Shown: in pieces, positions 4,754 through 7,133 of the stretch
Layout of the letters: every line of letters begins with the position of its first letter
Numbering within the stretch: position 1 is the stretch's first letter
Assembly: GCA_003645735.1 (NCBI GenBank)
Contig: QNBQ01000078.1
Location: 1-7,133 of the forward strand
Direction: 5' to 3'
Length of the DNA: 7,133 bases
Origin: Candidatus Poribacteria bacterium
GTDB lineage: Bacteria > Poribacteria > WGA-4E > B28-G17
Program-made: the position numbers and the translations under genes
Notes under the pieces: model-generated
What the model saw: the letters and a program-made list of their open reading frames with translations, nothing else
The model's database searches: none
Told to the model about the DNA's origin: nothing

Positions 4754-5742
4754 CGATGCAGACCGGCGGTTGGATAGGCGATATGGTGTTGCTCACCCCC
4801 GCCCTTAGGGCCTTGAAGAGGAGGTATCCCCGCTCCCACCTCGCCCTGCTCGTCAACCCGCTGGTCGAACGGCTGATGATGAGGAACCCATACGTCGATG
4901 AGATGATCGTCTACGACAAGAGGGGGAAGGACAGAGGGCTGAAGGGGTTCATCGAGATGGCCGCCCGGCTCAGGAAGCGGAGGTTCGACCTGGCCCTGAT
5001 CTTCCACCCCAACTCCGTGAGGAGCGCGCTGTTGGCGTTGGCCGCCGGGGTTCCGGAGAGGGTCGGATCCAACGCCTCCATGCGGGGCCTCCTCCTGACG
5101 AGGTCGATCCCGGATGAGAAGTGGATACACGAGGTGGAGAGGTATTTGAGAGTGACCCGGCTCGCCGGGGCCGAGGGGGAGGGGAGGCTTGAGTTCTGGC
5201 ACGGCGAGGAGGAGAGGCGCTATATCAGGAGGCTGTTGAAGGAGGAGGGGATAGATCCGGGGAAGCCGTTGGTGGCGGTCAACCCGTTCACCACATGGCC
5301 GTCCAAGCGTTGGGAGGCGGGGCGGTTCGCCGAGCTGATACGGAGGTTGAAAGCGGATTTGGGCGTGCAGGTGGTTCTGACCGGCTCGGAGGAGGATCTG
5401 GAGGAGGCCGAGCGGATCGCGTCGCTTTCGAGGGCGCATCCTTTGATCCTGGCCGGTCGAACCGACGTATTTCAGCTGGGGGCGCTGCTTGAGATCTGTG
5501 ACCTGCTCATCACGCCCGACAGCGCGCCGATGCATATCGCGGCGGCTGTCGGGACGCCGACCGTCGCCCTCTTCGGCCCCACCTCTCCTTTGAGACACGG
5601 CCCATACGGCGAGGGACACACGGTCCTCCATCACCCCCCGCCCTGTTCGCCGTGTTATAATACCTACTGCCGAGACAGGAAGTGCATGCTCTCCATAACG
5701 GTCGATGAGGTCTTGGAGGCTGTGAGGAGGGCTTTGGGATGA
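4726..5742 (+). CDS. Glycosyltransferase family 9 protein, ADP-heptose:LPS heptosyltransferase-like (second copy)
   Basis: 338 residues and same domain layout as the gene before it, but clearly diverged. The N-terminus F-E-R-I-L-A-M-Q-T-G-G-W-I-G18-D19-M-V-L-L-T-P aligns with the family's first strand and catalytic Asp. This is why ATG 4726 is preferred over ATG 4756, which would cut that strand off. The C-terminal half has VNPFTTWPSKRW (185-196) and TPDSAPMHIAAAVGTPTVALFGP (263-285), then cysteines C307, C310, C315 and C320. In place of Asp-Thr-Gly it has Asp-Ser-Ala at the sugar-nucleotide motif, a common family variant that may mean a different donor or acceptor. It overlaps the previous gene by 28 nt. 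The two GT9 enzymes probably act in sequence on the same LPS inner core or similar glycolipid. Confidence 0.92.
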   Translation: MRRGFERILAMQTGGWIGDMVLLTPALRALKRRYPRSHLALLVNPLVERLMMRNPYVDEMIVYDKRGKDRGLKGFIEMAARLRKRRFDLALIFHPNSVRSALLALAAGVPERVGSNASMRGLLLTRSIPDEKWIHEVERYLRVTRLAGAEGEGRLEFWHGEEERRYIRRLLKEEGIDPGKPLVAVNPFTTWPSKRWEAGRFAELIRRLKADLGVQVVLTGSEEDLEEAERIASLSRAHPLILAGRTDVFQLGALLEICDLLITPDSAPMHIAAAVGTPTVALFGPTSPLRHGPYGEGHTVLHHPPPCSPCYNTYCRDRKCMLSITVDEVLEAVRRALG

Positions 5743-6623
5743 GCGATCTCATCTCTAGGTTCCTGAGGTATCTCGAGGTCGAGCGCAACTACTCGCCCCA
5801 CACCATTAGGTCATACGCCGCCGATCTGAGGGAGTTCGAGCGGTATATTGAGGGGATTGGGATCGGCTCCCCTCTGGAGGCGGATCACCTCGCGGTGAGG
5901 GGATATCTGGCGAAGCTCCAGCTTGAGGGCAGGAGCAGGTCGACCGTTTTGAGGAAGGTCTCGGCCTTGAGGTCGTTTTACAGGTTTCTGAGGAGGATGG
6001 GTTATACCGATCGCGACCCCACCTCATCGGTGCACACCCCCTCCTGGAGGAGGAAGCTGCCCGAGTTCCTGACGGTCGAAGAGGTCGAGAAACTGCTTGA
6101 GGCGCCGGATCAGAGCAACCCTTTGGAGGCGAGGGATAAGGCGATGCTGGAGCTGATGTATTCGACAGGGATGAGGGTGGGCGAGCTGGTGGCGCTCGAC
6201 CTGGAGGACGTCGATCTGAAGAACAGGCTCGTGAGGGTCAGGGGGAAGGGGAGGAGGGAGAGGATCGTCCCGTTCGGGAGGGTCGCCGAGGAGGCGTTGA
6301 GGCTTTATTTGAGCTTGAGGGGTCGCTTCTTAAAGGGGAGGGAGGAGAGGGCGCTTTTCCTGAGCGAGAGGGGCAGGAGGATGACCGAGCGGAACTTCAG
6401 GGAGAGGCTCGCCTTATACGCCCAGCGGGCGGGGATAACGAAGAAAATTTCCCCGCACACGCTGAGGCACTCCTTCGCGACCCACATGTTGGAGGCGGGG
6501 GCCGATCTGAGGGTCGTCCAAGAGTTCCTAGGCCACGCGAACCTGGCCACGACACAGATCTACACCCACGTAACCGCCGAGAGGCTTAAGAAGGTTTATG
6601 AAAAGGCACATCCGAGGGCGTGA
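5739..6623 (+). CDS. xerC: Tyrosine recombinase of the XerC/XerD family
   Basis: 294 residues, matching XerC/XerD (about 295-300). The N-terminal core-binding domain (about 1-88) shows LRYLEVERNYSPHTIRSYAADL; the catalytic domain (about 107-290) has the full set R146 (STGMRVGEL), K170 (VRGKGRRERIVPF), H240 and R243 (SPHTLRHSFATHML), H266 (LGHANLATTQIYTHV) and nucleophile Y275. Xer proteins resolve chromosome dimers at dif near the terminus with FtsK, usually as a XerC/XerD pair. Length and uninterrupted motifs favour the housekeeping Xer over a phage or integron integrase, and no attachment-site repeats are seen nearby. The choice between XerC and XerD is tentative. It begins in the ATGA overlap with the second GT9 gene (5739-5742), so it is co-translated with envelope genes. 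No dif-like site was recognised in the window. Confidence 0.93.
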   Translation: MSDLISRFLRYLEVERNYSPHTIRSYAADLREFERYIEGIGIGSPLEADHLAVRGYLAKLQLEGRSRSTVLRKVSALRSFYRFLRRMGYTDRDPTSSVHTPSWRRKLPEFLTVEEVEKLLEAPDQSNPLEARDKAMLELMYSTGMRVGELVALDLEDVDLKNRLVRVRGKGRRERIVPFGRVAEEALRLYLSLRGRFLKGREERALFLSERGRRMTERNFRERLALYAQRAGITKKISPHTLRHSFATHMLEAGADLRVVQEFLGHANLATTQIYTHVTAERLKKVYEKAHPRA

Positions 6624-6638
6624 GGGGAGGGATGCGAA

Positions 6639-7133
6639 GTGGAGAATCTTGTGAAGATCGGATTGGCCCTGGCGCTGGGGGGAGTTTTGGGGTTGGAGAG
6701 GGAGTTCCACGGCAGGGCGGCCGGCCTCAGGACACACATCATGGTTTGCCTGGGCGCCACCCTCATCACGATCGCCTCCCTCGACCTTTACAGATACCAT
6801 CAAAACCTGACGAGCCAGGCCGTTTTGAGGATCGACCTGGGAAGGCTCGTGGCTGGGATAGTCACCGGGATAGGTTTTTTGGGGGCGGGCGTGATATTCC
6901 GGTCGGGGAACGTGGTCAGGGGGCTTACAACGGCCGCATGCGTCTGGTTCACCGCCGGGGTGGGGATAGCCATCGGCATAGGGTCATACCTGCTGGCGGT
7001 TGAGGCCGCGGTGCTGGCGCTGGTCGTGCTCTTCCTCCTCCGGAAGTTCGAGGACGTGATAAGACAGGACAGATACGCCGCGCTGAGGGTCACGGCCGAG
7101 AGGCGGGAAAGCCTGCTGGACGAGGTGAAGGAG
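6639..7133 (+). CDS. MgtC/SapB-family inner-membrane protein, 3' end outside the window
   Basis: 165 codons are present from GTG 6639 and the frame is open at the window edge. Family signatures are clear: G18-L-E-R-E-F-H-G-R-A-A-G-L-R-T-H (18-33), G77-I-G-F-L-G-A-G-V-I (77-86) and G95-L-T-T-A-A-x-x-W103. Hydrophobic segments at about 5-19, 34-50, 68-87, 97-115 and 118-135 make up the membrane domain. The charged stretch after residue 135 starts the cytoplasmic C-terminal domain found in longer MgtC proteins. Some members help bacteria grow in low magnesium or in macrophages and can affect the F-type ATP synthase; environmental members are poorly understood. GTG has GGGGAGGG 7 nt upstream. An ATG at 6632 is in another frame and is not used. 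It follows xerC by 15 nt on the same strand, so it is probably in the same transcript. Confidence 0.92.
   Translation, partial: MENLVKIGLALALGGVLGLEREFHGRAAGLRTHIMVCLGATLITIASLDLYRYHQNLTSQAVLRIDLGRLVAGIVTGIGFLGAGVIFRSGNVVRGLTTAACVWFTAGVGIAIGIGSYLLAVEAAVLALVVLFLLRKFEDVIRQDRYAALRVTAERRESLLDEVKE

Noticed and set aside
5656..5661. Internal TATAAT in the second glycosyltransferase gene as a xerC promoter
   Set aside because: No -35-like hexamer is found at 16-18 nt upstream (the region is C-rich), and the match sits in conserved coding sequence.
5739..6623. xerC as the integrase of a mobile element carrying the toxin-antitoxin genes
   Set aside because: Its length and motifs fit housekeeping XerC/XerD, it is translationally coupled to envelope genes, and no tRNA, attachment repeats or phage genes are present.
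1..7133. CRISPR array, tRNA, rRNA or insertion sequence
   Set aside because: No spaced direct repeats, tRNA-like cloverleaf, rRNA sequence, transposase or terminal inverted repeats were recognised on either strand by eye.

Overview
The window looks like a chromosomal segment of a Gram-negative (two-membrane) bacterium. It encodes a TolC-type outer-membrane efflux protein and two family-9 glycosyltransferases of the lipopolysaccharide heptosyltransferase type. Most of it is GC-rich, with strongly purine-rich coding strands and heavy use of AGG arginine codons. I cannot name the taxon from sequence alone; an uncultured, deep-branching lineage (Poribacteria-like) is only a guess.

Layout. On the minus strand, from about 2062 down to 1, lies an efflux operon in the order TetR-family repressor, TolC-like outer-membrane factor, and the first 21 codons of a further protein with a membrane-anchor or signal N-terminus (probably the periplasmic adaptor). 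Junctions are 1-2 nt, so translation is probably coupled. Its promoter (TTGACG, 18 nt, TATAAT, extended -10) has a perfect 14-bp palindrome centred on the predicted transcription start. This is the expected arrangement for an autorepressed TetR efflux operon.

On the plus strand, a second promoter (TTGAAA, 17 nt, TATAAT) reads into a run of eight tightly packed genes that leaves the window: vapB-like antitoxin, vapC-like PIN toxin, MNT-type nucleotidyltransferase (mntA-like), HEPN/DUF86 protein (hepT-like), two GT9 glycosyltransferases, a XerC/D tyrosine recombinase, and a 3'-truncated MgtC/SapB membrane protein. Most junctions overlap (ATGA, GTGA, 11 nt, 28 nt). No intrinsic terminator is visible between 2217 and 7133.

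The most interesting part is 2140-3780. Two unrelated toxin-antitoxin modules, a type II VapBC and a type VII-like HEPN/MNT pair, stand head to tail behind one promoter and run directly into an envelope-glycan operon. The VapBC pair is visibly poorer in GC than its neighbours, which suggests later arrival. The MNT gene has no ATG, GTG or TTG at its expected start: its Shine-Dalgarno points at an ATC codon and is sequestered in a small stem-loop just after the vapC stop. Its active-site loop is also shorter than the family consensus. These points suggest either unusual coupled translation or an antitoxin gene that is degenerating or affected by a base error.
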